NCBI RefSeq assembly: GCF_011386835.1
Contig: NC_088796.1
Location: 32,877,011 to 32,941,010, forward strand
Reading direction: 5' to 3'
DNA length: 64,000 nucleotides
Source: Chrysemys picta bellii
Lineage: Eukaryota; Chordata; Testudines; Emydidae
Shown here: in pieces, positions 47,569-58,329 of the stretch
How the letters are laid out: each line of letters begins with the position of its first letter
Position numbering within the stretch: the first letter of the stretch is position 1
Position numbers and translations under genes: made by a program
The notes under the pieces: model-generated
The model's input: only the letters and a program-made list of their open reading frames with translations
What the model was told of the DNA's origin: nothing
Databases searched by the model: none

Positions 47569-48505
47569 CTAGACCTTTACTGTGCTTTTCATCAGAGTAT
47601 ATGAGCACCCTTCAACCCCCATATAACAGTGTAGACAGAATCCCTTCAGAGCTACGTTCATGGATGTCAGACAGTTCCCACCTGCTGGGTGGGCTCCTGG
47701 TATCTTGGCAACTTGTGCAGCAATACCCACAAAGGGACATCCTTGGTGGCAGGGGAGGGCACAGAACTTAATGAATGAAAAATCTGGAAAACATTCTACT
47801 TACATTAAAAACAATTTTGTTGCTATACTACATTTTCTCTGTCTCTGCTCTTCTTTGTTGCTGAGGTTATTTTAAAAATAGCATCACTTTTCCCCCTCAA
47901 GTTCTAATGTAGGGTTCTAAAGTACAAGAATAAGTTGAAGGGAGGTAAGGGTTTTGGTCTGATGATCTGTTTCCCTTGTGTTGCCTCAATCATGCTGCTC
48001 TTCCTATAGTAGGAGATATCACTAGTTAAAGGAAGGTTAGTAGACAGTATTAATTATAGAGATGGTGGTCAGAATACGCTGGAGTGAATGCCTCATGAGA
48101 AATCAATTTTTTATCACAGGGAAACAGATGAAGTTGGGGTTTTTATTATTGTTTTTGGAGCTGGCAATTTAAATTATTGCATATTTTGAGGATGTGGGGC
48201 TTGTTAATGCTGCAGTTCTCTTAATCTCTCTGTGGTTCCACTTGGGAGAAACTAGGGTCACCTAAGGACTGGGCTGAAGGCATTCTGTAGTTGTTCCAGG
48301 CTAAAGGAAGAGGAGAGCATTTCCAAGGCAGTTTAGTAAAATGCAATTTGTGTGGCATTCCATCAGAGTAATTTATTCCTACTTGAGTTAATGATAGACA
48401 GGATAGTGAAATCGAATGGATTTGAATGCTTGCACTTTTTGTTATCAAAAACATGCAGGAAGCTGTCAATCTTTCAGGAACTACTGAAACATTGCAAGGG
48501 AATCT
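47569..48505. other. ITGA2 intron 1, unassigned
   Basis: No exon or named repeat. Confidence 0.35.
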
Positions 48506-48959
48506 AGGGTTGCCAGTTGCCCGGACAAAGAGGGGACCTGACAGTGTCCAGTCACTGTGGGCAAGGGAGGTGGGGATAGGGTGGCCAGGTGCCCAGTTTT
48601 CAATTGGAAGGTCTGGTCGAAAAGGGGACCTGACAATGTCTGGTCAGATTTACTGATCAGACATGCAAAGTCCAATTACTGCGGGTGGGGGAGGCATGGA
48701 GGCACAGGGTCATCACCCGCACCTGCCCCTACTCAGCCAGGGCTGCCTTCTACCTGCATTGGGCAGCTGCAGCTCCCAGCCCAGGCTCCAAAGGCGAGTC
48801 CCTCCCAATACAGGCAGGGGAAAGAGGAGAACAGCAGTGAGCAATGGGGACAAGGGGAAAAGGCGTTAACGGGGTGGGGCCTCGGGGGGAAAAAAGGTCG
48901 GGGAGTTCCGGCACTTATGCTGGAGTGTCCAGTTTTTAACTATTACAAAATTGGCAACC
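48506..48959. mobile_element. GC-rich MITE with AGGGTTGCCA ends, nested
   Basis: It starts AGGGTTGCCAGTTGCCC and ends AAAATTGGCAACC. A second start-like module, agggtggccaggtgcccagt, lies inside at about 48579, and gtccaggagaggggacctgacagtgt-like phrases occur twice. This suggests one element inserted in or duplicated within another. It has the same end type as 45690-46692. Confidence 0.65.
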
Positions 48960-49505
48960 GTAGAATCAGCCCTTGTATGTATAATAAATTGTTGAGGTTT
49001 CTTAATTTCATATCTGTTTCTGGGATCAGAGTAGGAAGCTTATTAAATAGAAAATGTCAAGAGACGGGCAAGTGATCTCTAGTAACTTGGAAAGCTGTGA
49101 ATGAATTGAAATAAGTCTTCTAACTCAGGGTATGTCTACACTACGAGAGTAGTTCGATTGTACTTAAATTGAATATGTGGAATTGATATTACAAAGTCGA
49201 ACATGTGTATCCACACTAAGGACAGTAATTCGACTTTGTGAGTCCACACTAATGGGGCAAGCGTCGACATTGGAAGCGGTGCACTGTGGGCAGCTATCCC
49301 ACAGTTCCTGCAGTCCCCGCTGCCCATTGGAATTCTGGGTCGAGCCCCCAATGCCTGCTGGAGAAAAGAATGTGTCAAGGGTGGTTTTGGGTAACTGTCA
49401 TCATCCAACCGTCACTCCCGCCCTCCCTCCCTGAAAGCGCCGGCGGGCAATCAGTTCGCGCACTTTTCTGGTGAGTGACAGTGCGGACACCACAGCACTG
49501 CGAGC

Positions 49506-50747
49506 ATGGAGCCCGCTGCGACCATCGCTGCAGTTATGGCCGTTGTCAACACCCCGCACCTTATCATCCACCTTTTCCAAAGGCAGATGCTGAAAAATCG
49601 GGCGAGGAGGCTATGGCAGCGTGGTGAGGACATGAAGTCTGAGAGTGGCACAGACCTCTCACAAAGCACAGGATCCCGCGCCGTGAACATCATGGTGGCA
49701 ATGGGTCATGTTGATGCTGTGGAACGGCGATTCTGGGCCCGGGAAACAAGCATGGACTGGTGGGACCGCATAGTGCTGCAGGTCTGGGATGAATCACAGT
49801 GGTTGCAAAACTTTCGTATGCGGAAGGGAACTTTCCTGGAACTTTGTGAGTTGCTGTCCCCTGCCCTGAAGCGCAAGGACACCCGGATGCGAGCAGCCCT
49901 GACTGTCCAGAAGCGAGTGGCCATAGCCCTCTGGAAGCTTGCAACGCCAGACAGCTACCGGTCAGTCGCGAATCACTTTGGCGTCGGCAAATCTACCGTG
50001 GGGGTTGCTGTGATGCAAGTAGCCAACGCAATCTCTGAGCTACTGCTGTCAAAGGTAGTGACCCTTAGAAACGTCCAGGTCATCATAGATGGCTTCGCCG
50101 CGATGGGATTCCCAAACTGCGGTAGGGCTATAGATGGAACTCACATTCCTATCCTGGGACCGGACCACCAGGCCAGCCAGTACATTAACCGAAAGGCCTA
50201 CTTTTCAATGGTGCTGCAAGCACTGGTGGACCATAGGGGATGTTTTACAAACATCAACGTAGGATGGCTGGGCAAGGTTCATGAAGCTCGTGTTTTCAGG
50301 AACTCTGGTCTGTTTAGACAGCTGCAGGAAGGTATTTACTTCCCGGACCAGAAAATAACTATTGGGGATGTGGAGATGCCTATAGTGATCCTCGGGGACC
50401 CAGCCTACCCGCTAATGCCCTGGCTCATGAAGCCCTATACAGGCGCCCTGGACACTGAAAAAGAACTCTTCAACTACCGTCTGAGCAAGCGCAGAATGGT
50501 GGTGGAGTGTGCTTTTGGATGTCTCAAGGGGAGATGGAGAAGCTTACTGACTCGCTCTGATCTCAGCGAAACCAATATCCCCATTGTTGGGACTTTGGGT
50601 GAGGGGGGTATGGGAGTTTGTGGTGGGGGAGGGCGGTTAGAGAGAGACTGCAGCAGGTCTCTGTCCTCCTGCCTCCGGTCCTGCAGAACATCCACAAGGT
50701 GCTGGAGCATGTCCGTTTGCTCCCTCATTAGTCCAAGCAGCGTTTGA
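49506..50747 (+). CDS. PIF/Harbinger transposase (HARBI1-like DDE nuclease), C-terminus altered
   Basis: A 413-codon ORF. The N-terminal part is a helical region (residues 1-130) followed by a helix-turn-helix near residues 151-172 (YRSVANHFGVGKSTVGVAVM). The DDE_Tnp_4 nuclease follows: Asp210 in CGRAIDGTHIPI, a partner strand INVGWLGKVHEARVF, Asp298 in ILGDPAYPLMPW, and Glu334 in RMVVECAFGCLKGRWRSL. The family uses these three acids to cut at the terminal repeats, with a Myb/SANT partner. After SETNIPIV (residue 361) the usual AAC-x-LHN helix is missing. Instead the frame enters DNA that is antisense to the Myb/SANT tail (GTLGEGGMGVCGGGG), giving an unrelated 50-residue end. The start is the first ATG, with no better downstream choice. 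The nuclease core looks intact, but activity is doubtful. Confidence 0.85.
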   Translation: MEPAATIAAVMAVVNTPHLIIHLFQRQMLKNRARRLWQRGEDMKSESGTDLSQSTGSRAVNIMVAMGHVDAVERRFWARETSMDWWDRIVLQVWDESQWLQNFRMRKGTFLELCELLSPALKRKDTRMRAALTVQKRVAIALWKLATPDSYRSVANHFGVGKSTVGVAVMQVANAISELLLSKVVTLRNVQVIIDGFAAMGFPNCGRAIDGTHIPILGPDHQASQYINRKAYFSMVLQALVDHRGCFTNINVGWLGKVHEARVFRNSGLFRQLQEGIYFPDQKITIGDVEMPIVILGDPAYPLMPWLMKPYTGALDTEKELFNYRLSKRRMVVECAFGCLKGRWRSLLTRSDLSETNIPIVGTLGEGGMGVCGGGGRLERDCSRSLSSCLRSCRTSTRCWSMSVCSLISPSSV

Positions 50748-50967
50748 GTCGCCTGCTGGTCTTCCTGCCACCACCTCTCCTCCTATTTGCTGTGTGCTCG
50801 CTGGTATTGCGACATGTTCTCCCTCCACTGGGTCTGCTGGGCCGCATCTGCTCGGGAGCAGCCCATAAGTTCTGAGAACATGTTGTCCCGTGTCCTTTTC
50901 TTTCTCCACCTAATCTGTGCCAGCCTCTGCGAGAGGGATGCCAGGGTAGGTCGGGAGACAGTCGCAG
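50474..50967 (-). pseudogene. Harbinger Myb/SANT protein, exon 2 (C-terminal part, one stop)
   Basis: The second exon of the antisense gene, starting after the acceptor cccatcccacag. The product reads RPTLASLSQRLAQIRWRKKR, then TRDNMFSELMGCSRADAAQQ and QWRENMSQYQRAHSK. A TAG stop falls at 50783-50785. The same frame then stays open with EERWWQEDQQATQTLLGLMR and EQTDMLQHLVDVLQDRRQED, a Gln/Glu-rich coiled-coil-like tail, and PPPPQTPIPPSPK. The stop therefore looks like a single point lesion in an otherwise readable exon. The far end overlaps the 3' part of the transposase ORF in antisense. Confidence 0.75.
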
Positions 50968-51469
50968 CTGTGGGATGGGAAAAAGGGAGTGAATTCCTCA
51001 CAAAGATAATTTTATGTGAACAATGAACATAGTCTTTCTTTGTGAACAAGACCATGCACAGCACCTATCACGTACGCACTCAGGACAAGGTCAAATTTTC
51101 GGCCTTCGCATTCAGTGCCTGGGGTCTTGCAGTGAAGATCAGACAAGCGGGGCAGGACAGCGGAATTCGGGTAGCAGGCTGACATGGTAAGCCGTAGACT
51201 TTTGGCTGCTTAAAACTTAAATTAGAGCAGTGCCCTCCTTTCACGTTCAAAGCAATGCTCCTATCGTTGGGTAATTCCTGCTGCCGGCAATCCAGCAAGC
51301 ACGAACTTTGCCCCTGTCCCACCCCATCACGGCTGTCCCCGGGAAAGGTCCCTGTATGCTGCGCCTCTCCCGCCTCCACCGCATGACAGTAAACCGCCGG
51401 TGACAGTTCTGTAAAGGAACAGGCAAGCAGTCCCAATAGTAACATTCCCCTAATTCTAAGCAGGTCACC

Positions 51470-51760
51470 ATGAGCGACATCACTCTGCTGAGGATTTCTG
51501 AGACCGAGAAAGAACGCATGCTGCGTGAAAGCCAGCAAAAACCAGGGCCGTATGCCGCCATGCTCTGCAAGGCAATGATCCCAGAGTACTTGATGATAGC
51601 CTGGCGAGGAAAAGTGTCCTACTACGGAGGACACAATAAGGCCGCTCTCCCCAGGAACCTCATGCAAAGGCTTTCCAATTACCGCCAGGAGAGCTTCGTG
51701 GAGATGTCCCATGAGGATTTCAGCTCTATCCCCAGACATAGAGACCTTCTTTTCCAGTAG
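51470..51760 (+). CDS. Third ORF of the Harbinger element, unknown family
   Basis: A 96-codon sense ORF inside the intron of the antisense Myb/SANT gene. The start is MSDITLLRISETEKERMLRE and the end HEDFSSIPRHRDLLFQ. The middle has PGPYAAMLCKAMIPEYLMIA and WRGKVSYYGGHNKAALPRNL. The ATG has a good Kozak context (GTCACCATGA) and is preceded by an acceptor-like ctaattctaagcag, so it may follow a 5' intron or be a late exon of the transposase transcript. Its composition is protein-like: charged start, no low complexity. I do not recognise a family and claim no function. An AATAAA lies downstream at 51930-51935. The longer minus-strand ORF over the same DNA (51080-51772) looks less protein-like to me. 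Confidence 0.5.
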   Translation: MSDITLLRISETEKERMLRESQQKPGPYAAMLCKAMIPEYLMIAWRGKVSYYGGHNKAALPRNLMQRLSNYRQESFVEMSHEDFSSIPRHRDLLFQ

Positions 51761-51905
51761 CTGCACTGGCAAGGACTAAAAGGTAGAGCGCCTAGGGCAA
51801 ACTAAACATGATAAACCGGACATTGTTAAATTCTTTTGTAGTAGTTGCACTACCAAGGACTAAAACGTTAAGCGCCTAGGGCAAACAAATCATGAAAAAC
51901 CCATT
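51757..51905 (+). repeat. Tandem duplication after the third Harbinger ORF
   Basis: Two copies of a roughly 75-79 bp unit. The first begins at cagtagctgcactggcaagg (51757) and the second at tagtagttgcactaccaagg (about 51838). Both contain aaggactaaaa, agcgcctagggcaaac and catga.aaacc. They differ at several positions. Confidence 0.85.
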
Positions 51906-51966
51906 CTTAATCTTCCTGTTCTGTTCAAAATAAATGTTTACATGTTTACATGTTTAAAACACTTAC

Positions 51967-52527
51967 CGACTGATCCTTCCCCTGATTCAGGGTCTGGGTT
52001 AACGCCTGGGGACGGTTGGTAGGGGATCTCTGTGAGGGTGATGAAGAGATCCTGGCTGTCTGGGAAATCAGCGTTGTAAGCGCTGTCGACTACCTCGTCC
52101 TCCTCCTCACCTTCCTCATCTTCCCTGTCCGCTAACATCTCCGAGGAAGCAGCCGTCGACAATATCCCATCCTCAGAGTCCACGGTCAGTGGTGGGGTAG
52201 TGGTGGCGGCCGCACCTAGAATGGAATGCAGTGCCTCGTAGAAACGGCATGTCTGGGGCTGGGATCCGAAGCGTCCGTTTGACTCTTTGGTCTTCTGGTA
52301 TGCTTGTCTCAGCTCCTTGATTTTCACGCGGCACTGCGTTGCATCCCGGCTGTATCCTCTCTCTGTCTCTCGTAGATCTTTGCATTCCGTCTTTTCGATC
52401 GCAGCTCCGAAAGCACGGACTCATCGCCCCACACAGCGATCAGATCCAAGACTTCCCGATCAGTCCATGCTGGGGCCCTCTTTCTATTCTGAGATTGCAT
52501 GGTCACCTCTGCTGGAGAACTCTGCAT
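51967..52527 (-). pseudogene. Harbinger Myb/SANT DNA-binding protein, exon 1 (frameshifted)
   Basis: Starts at ATG 52527 with MQSSPAEVTMQSQNRKRAPA, then AWTDREVLDLIAVWGDESVL, the first helices of a trihelix Myb/SANT-like domain (tryptophans in AWT and VWG). Within the domain, after KIYER (about 52360-52385), the frame shifts and a few codons are missing. The other frame continues as VKIKELRQAYQKTKESNGRF, QTCRFYEALHSILGAA, then an acidic stretch (DREDEEGEEEDEVVDSAYNA) and PYQPSPGVNPDPESGEGSV. The donor gtaagtg follows at 51966. In PIF/Harbinger elements this partner binds terminal repeats and brings transposase into the nucleus. Exon 1 ends one base into a codon and exon 2 supplies the other two, so the splice is phase-compatible. 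Confidence 0.8.
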
Positions 52528-52909
52528 CGTTGCCAGTGCTGCTGAGCTCGCCACGATGTCCAAACAGGAAATGAGATTCAAACTGCCCAGACAGGAAAAG
52601 GAATTCAAATTTTCCCAGGGCTTTTCCTGTGTGGCTGGTCAGAGCATCCGAGCTCGGACTGCTGTCCAGAGCGTCAACAGAGTGGTGCACTGTGGGATAG
52701 CCCCCGGAGCTATTAGCGTCGATTTCCATCCACACCTACATGGCCATGTCGAATTTAGCGCTACTCCCCTTGTCGGGGAGGAGTACAGAAATCGAATTTA
52801 AGAGACCTCTGTGTCGAACTAAATAGCTTTGTTGTGTGGACGGGTGCAGGGTTAATTCGATTTAACACTACTAAATTCGACATAACCTCCTAGTGTAGAC
52901 CAGGCCTCA

Positions 52910-53442
52910 GTCAGCAATAGTGAGTTGGAAGAGTAAACTAGAAAGCATCTAGTAGGACTTTCCCAAACCTTGCCAACATTTGACTCACAATTCGTGCAGA
53001 CGTGAGTATATTCTACACTTGTATAAAGTAAACTGGTCACTGCCAAAACATTGGATATTGCTCTTTACTCTGATAAACTGCTGTAACTCAGCTGCAGTTA
53101 CTCTGACTTACTGTGACTGCTTCTGGGCGAGAATTTAGCCCTCTTTCAGCAGGAAGTCATACACTAAGCCAAAAATAACTCATTTTGTAGAACCACTGCT
53201 AGAGGAGTTGCAATTATTTTTGGTTTTGTTTTCGCCTGTAGTATCATCACTGAAGTAAATAACCTGTGTTAATTATTAAATTGCTCCAGATGTTTTAGCC
53301 TATGTGAAGGAAACCTTGGCCCCAGATAGAAGAAAGTAGGACAAATCGTCTTTATTAAATGATGTTAACCGCAGGGAATAAGTCACATATGTTCAGACTA
53401 GCATAGATGAAATATGAATAAAACTGGAATTGAAGATTATAA
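52910..53442. other. ITGA2 intron 1, unassigned
   Basis: No exon or repeat ends recognised. Confidence 0.35.
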
Positions 53443-53640
53443 GGGGGGAGGGATAGCTCAGTGGTTTGAGCATTGGCCTGCTAAACCCAGGGTTGTGAGT
53501 TCAGTCTTTGAGGGGGCCACTTAGGTATCTGAGGCAAAAAATCAGTACTTGGTCCTGCTAGTGAAGGCAGGGGGCTGGACTTGATGACCTTTCAAGGTTC
53601 CTTTCAGGTCTATGAGATAGGTAATATATCTCCATATATA
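53443..53640 (+). mobile_element. tRNA-derived SINE (turtle Pol III SINE type)
   Basis: The head is gggatagctcagtggtttga (A box at 53454-53464), then ggcctgctaaacccaggg and the B-box-like tgtgagttcagtct. A tRNA-unrelated middle follows (ggggccacttaggtatctga), then a CR1-like tail (gggctggacttgatgacc ... ggtctatgagat). It is the sense-orientation counterpart of the copy at 5794-5977. Confidence 0.9.
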
Positions 53641-54336
53641 TATAAAATACTCTAATTTAGTGCCATCTTTCTAAATATCTCTTGTCTAGTTAGTCTTCTC
53701 TCTTTCAGAATCTCTGTTGGAAGTATACATTGATTTAATTTAAAGGGATATTCTCAATTTAAAATCTAGTAAATTCAAAACATGAGTTAAAAGTAGTCAT
53801 AAAAAGGAGAGGTTCTATACCTGCCTTAGAGTTCCCTGAGAATATTGGTAGGTATTCAGCCACATTTTCCTATTTTAATTTTTTTTAATTCTTCCCTATC
53901 AAGTGCTGTTAAATACACAAAGTAAACATACAGGGAAAAAATAGAAATATTTTTCTCTAATCTCTTTCAGTTATAGTAACCTTAAGTTATACCAATGGTA
54001 GGGAAAACATTTTCAATCAGAATGGTAATTATAAGCAAAGTCCTATTATCTCTCTGCAATAAAACAGTCAACACAGTATTCTCTATATTAGTTAATTTGA
54101 CGTGAAATTAACGTTCTGCTGCTGCTATGTTTTTATTTTTCAATGTGCTACAAAATTTATTATGGAAAATGCAGAACTGTGTTGTACAAGTTGTGGAGAA
54201 GCTGGAGGTTGGAAGATCGAGCGAGAACAATTCAGATGTTTGGTATTTAAGAAGGGGAGGTGATTTGGAATTGTGTTAAAAACACATTACCCAGATGTCA
54301 CAGCTGATCAATTTAGTAAAAACATAGTTAAGAATG
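53641..54336. other. ITGA2 intron 1, unassigned
   Basis: AT-rich; nothing recognised. Confidence 0.35.
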
Positions 54337-54465
54337 GTTTCAGAGTAGCAGCCGTGTTAGTCTGTATCCGCAAAAAGAACAGGAGTACTTGTGGCACCTT
54401 AAAGACTAACAAATTTATTAGAGCATAAGCTTTCGTGGACTACAGCCCACTTCTTCGGAATGTTG
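54337..54465. mobile_element. Penelope-type tail copy
   Basis: The sequence tggtttcagagtagcagccg, tgttagtctgtatccgcaaa, aggagtacttgtggcacctt and cccacttcttcgga matches the 33344 family, in the same orientation as the left arm there. Confidence 0.85.
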
Positions 54466-55469
54466 ACATTTAAACTGCCATAGTTAGTTTCAAACTTAAC
54501 ACCCTTTGTGATTGGGGAAGTTCATACTTCTTTTAGAGCTACTGTTGCAGGCCGTTTAAAACTCAGGTGGACATCACTGCATTGATCTGTGTTTTTGGAA
54601 GATCATCTTCACAATCACAAGGAGTAAAAACATTTTTTTGAATGGAAGCTTAGATTCCGGAACATAGTTTTGAGGCTAGAGGTGGATTCTGTGGTTCCTT
54701 CTAGCCTGAGAACGAAGCTTAGTAGGCAGGGTGAAAAATAACTCTGCTGTCATGCACTTGATACAATTTAAAGGAATGAGACACTGTGTATTGTGTCCTG
54801 TAATTAATCATACTATTATCAATAAACTTTCCATTAATTTTTTAAAATAAAACTTATTACTAAGTTTGGTCAAAAAGCAAAAATAAATACATAAATCAGT
54901 GAATATATTTAACTAGTTCCACTGGAATTGTTATTCTAGTAATATATTTGCTGAATAGCATGTGACTAGCTATGGTCAGATACCATAAAAATATGGATCA
55001 GATTATTTAATTTCAGTAAAATTAAATTATGTATGTGCCAAGTATTACTTGATCAGCATCTCTCTTGAATTTATCTTCTTTCTCTTCCTGTTTTCTCTCC
55101 ACCTTTTTCTTTCCTGTCGTTGTCACTGTGCCAAACCATGGCAGATCTCTGGGCCTTGCCGTTCAGTTTCACACTGGAGGAGAAACAATGCTGTGTACTG
55201 TGGGTATTTTCTTAGAGTAACTCGTTTATTTACACGTGTATTTATATATACGAGTCTTTGGACAGAAGTAGACACAAATGGCACATAAATAATACCCTCT
55301 TCCAGAAATATCAAGCAGCCATTTTGAAAAACTCTAGTGAGAGCAATTTAAGGCAGAATAAACAGTTCTGCTGCTTGCAACAACTCCCCCAAATAAACTT
55401 AATTATAAAATTAACAATATTAGTGTTTCTTCAAAATTGCTTGCTTGTCTGGTATACACCTAAAACTTA
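54466..55469. other. ITGA2 intron 1, unassigned
   Basis: AT-rich; nothing recognised. Confidence 0.35.
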
Positions 55470-55787
55470 GGTCGACCGAGCTATGTCACTCATAACTGTG
55501 AAAAATTTCACAACCTGTGCAATATAATTATGTCGACCTAATCCCCCCACTGTAGATGCAGCTAAGTCAATGGAAGAATACTTCTGTTGACCTAGCTATT
55601 AGCTCTTGAGGGAGTGGATTAACTACAGTGATAGAAGACTGGAGTGTGTAGTGTCTACACCGTTGGTGTAGTTGTCCGCATTGCAGCGATGTAGCTGCTA
55701 TGGCACTGTAGTGCTTCTAGTGTAGACATACCCTCGGGTTATATCTACACTGTAATCGTGTGGTGTGATTGTAGTGTAGACATACCC
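55470..55787. mobile_element. Composite Harbinger-family MITE, TTA target duplication
   Basis: It starts GGTCGACCGAGC and ends GTAGTGTAGACATACCC, flanked by TTA on both sides (55467-55469 and 55788-55790). An internal gtgtagacataccctcgggttatatctacac junction (about 55720-55750) shows two MITE ends meeting, so the copy is nested or rearranged. Confidence 0.75.
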
Positions 55788-55790
55788 TTA

Positions 55791-58329
55791 AAAGAACTTG
55801 TTAAATTTCATGTAACAGCACCATCTGGTGACTCCTACTACAACTCCTGATGACTCCTTCTTATGACACTATAATGGGTCATACTGTATTGCTTCCTGAG
55901 TTGTTTTCTTTTGTCTTTCCCTCTCCCTCTTATCTTTATCAGCTGTTCCCTACATTTGACCAGATTTTCAATTGAGATTTGACCCTTTGTCCTGGTCGTA
56001 TAGTGTAAAGGGGCTGTAACCTGAACACAGATTCCCAGCAGAAAATCCCCCCTGGTATATGGGGAAATTCCCTGTTGGCCATAAGGTGTTGGATCTGGCC
56101 CTGTTCCAGCCAGACCGTGCTCCCTCTGGTTGGGAGGGTGTTGGGAGTGGAAAGGGGGCATGGTGGAGCTCCGCTATGCTATGCCCATCCTCTGCTGCTC
56201 TAGGGTTTATTAAGAAGCCTACATCATTGGTGTAATTTTAGAGCTGTATGGAAGTAGCTCTAAAAGCCATCAGGGTTGTGGTTGGCTCTCAGGTTCAGGG
56301 TGTTGTAACCAACTCCATGACATACCATTCTCCCCACTGCACCAAGAGAAGCTTTGATGCCATTAAACAACATAGTGGACTGTGTTTGCAGATGTGTGCA
56401 TATTTAAAGCAAAATGCAGCCTTGGTTTTGGGGAAAGATCCACTTCTTTCTTGAGGTTTAGACAGCTATGTGGATTTTTAGCAGTATTAATACTGATTGG
56501 AAATACAAATGTAGCATACTCTAATGTTACAGGCTACCTCTGTTGTTTTGGTTGTATGGCCTATGGGTACGTGATAAAGAGAAGTTTACACCATGTTCAC
56601 TGGAAAAAGGTGACATAGTCACAGAAAGTTTTCTTACTGGGAGAATAGTTTAAATTGTATGTACTACTTTTGTACCACATGTAAAACTTCAAAGTGGGCC
56701 TGTCGTGTTTGATCTTTGAGTCTCTACCATGTCTTTATAATTATGCTTACTTTTGCAGTATTTATTAGACTTTTTTCTGTATGTCCAAGATATAATTAAC
56801 TATATCAGTGAATTTAACAGAATATTTTAGCCAGTGCAGAGCTTTGGTCTAATTAAAATGAGTCCACATTCCAATATGATTCTGCCATGGTTTGTGTCAA
56901 CATGTTGAACTGTTGCATTGTCTTCTCATTGTAGTAAATAAATAATTACTTTTTTTTAATTTTTAAACTGAAGACAAAACAGAACCTTTATGACATGAAA
57001 TACGGACTAATAATAAATCGATTAGAAATATAATAAGTTTTGTTACAAATTCATGTAGCAAGTAATCAGATTCCAATAAAATCCCCTTTTGTTTCACAAC
57101 ATTTGATACTGCCAAATATAAGATTATTTTTATTCTCGGCGATAATCAGGGCACTGGATCACAACTCTCATTTTCATCTTAACTAACTTTCCATGACATG
57201 TTTACATATTGCTCTTTAGGCCCTTTTTAGCCTACTCATTTAAAAACAAACAAAAATCCAAGTGGGGTCCACAAGGATTTTTGTTTGTTTTTAAGTGTGT
57301 TATTGAAATATCACTTAGAGGCAGGGTGCACATTACATGCTTCGTTATATCAGAAAACCTTGCTTTAGCTTTTACCAAAATGTGGGAAGTATTTTTTAAA
57401 AAAATAGTAATAAAGAAGAAGTTATAGGCATTTTTAGACATGTCATTTATATTTATGGAAAGACTTCCCACATGTTCAGACTTAAATGTGCACAGCCTGA
57501 ACATGTATTACTCTGCATTGTAATAGCAGCAAGGAAATAGTGATGTAGATATGTAAAGCAGCTATGCACCCGCCATCCCTGGTACCTATTATGTATGCCA
57601 GGACAGGCATTAGATATGGGCTGAATAGGTGAATGCCCAAGGATGCTGCCCATCCTAAAAGGATACTGGCATTTTATTGGAATGTTGCCAGCAGACAAGC
57701 TGTGAACCTCTCTTCCCTAGATGTACGTTTGTCTACCCAGTTTTTTTTTTCTAAAGGGGTGTCTCTTTTTCTGGTGAGATATGTGCAGGAGGTTTCAAAT
57801 ATGCTCCCAAATCCTGCATGCTGGCTGTTGCAGGAACTTCCTTCCAGGGAGTGCAGAGGATTCTGGAATAAATTTACTTCTCCCAGTTTTCACCTATAAA
57901 TGAAGGAAAGGGATTGTGTTTCTTTGGGATATTCATAGAGAATATTCAGCAAGGATTCACCTTAATGGAAATAAAACCAGAGTACAAGCTTATTTATGTG
58001 GCTGTATATATGGTAGTATTTACAAACAGAAGTTCAGATTGGTAACTTTTGGATGCCTGACTAATCTTTCACTGTGATCACTAAATAAAAATATAGATCT
58101 CTCTCACTGGAAGCCCAGAAAATCCAGCTAGTAGGGCAGACTTCATATCAGGAGGATCTTGGATTCTGAAAATGAGTTGCGTGAAGGCAACAGCTATTGA
58201 ATATTTCCAGCCAAGAATATATAATACTTAAAACATAGACACTGCAGTGATTGGCACGTATAAGTGCATAAAGAGCTCTTATTTGATCATAGGCTGAAAA
58301 TAGGTCTAAAATAGACGTGGCATTTTTTG
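55791..58329. other. ITGA2 intron 1, unassigned
   Basis: No exon or repeat with recognisable ends in about 2.5 kb. Confidence 0.35.

Larger units (their letters stand above)
49128..52906 (+). mobile_element. PIF/Harbinger DNA transposon, near complete
   Basis: A 3779-bp element. The left end is GGGTATGTCTACACTACGAG and the right end, read inward, is GGCCTGGTCTACACTAGGAG. It is flanked by TCA on both sides (49125-49127 and 52907-52909), a 3-bp duplication as expected for this superfamily. Subterminal ttcgaa-like modules occur at both ends (e.g. agttcgattgtacttaaatt and attcgatttaacactactaa). It carries a sense transposase, an antisense two-exon Myb/SANT gene and a third small sense ORF. Several lesions make this copy non-autonomous now, but it is well preserved compared with other repeats here. 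Confidence 0.93.

Noticed and set aside
51080..51772. 230-codon minus-strand ORF across the third Harbinger ORF
   Set aside because: It is longer, but it lies in what must be the intron of the antisense Myb/SANT gene, has an unusual composition and no domain. The plus-strand 96-codon ORF has the better start context. Not fully excluded.
53443..53515. Possible tRNA gene
   Set aside because: A- and B-box-like sequences belong to the tRNA-derived head of a SINE with a LINE-like tail; there is no intact cloverleaf.
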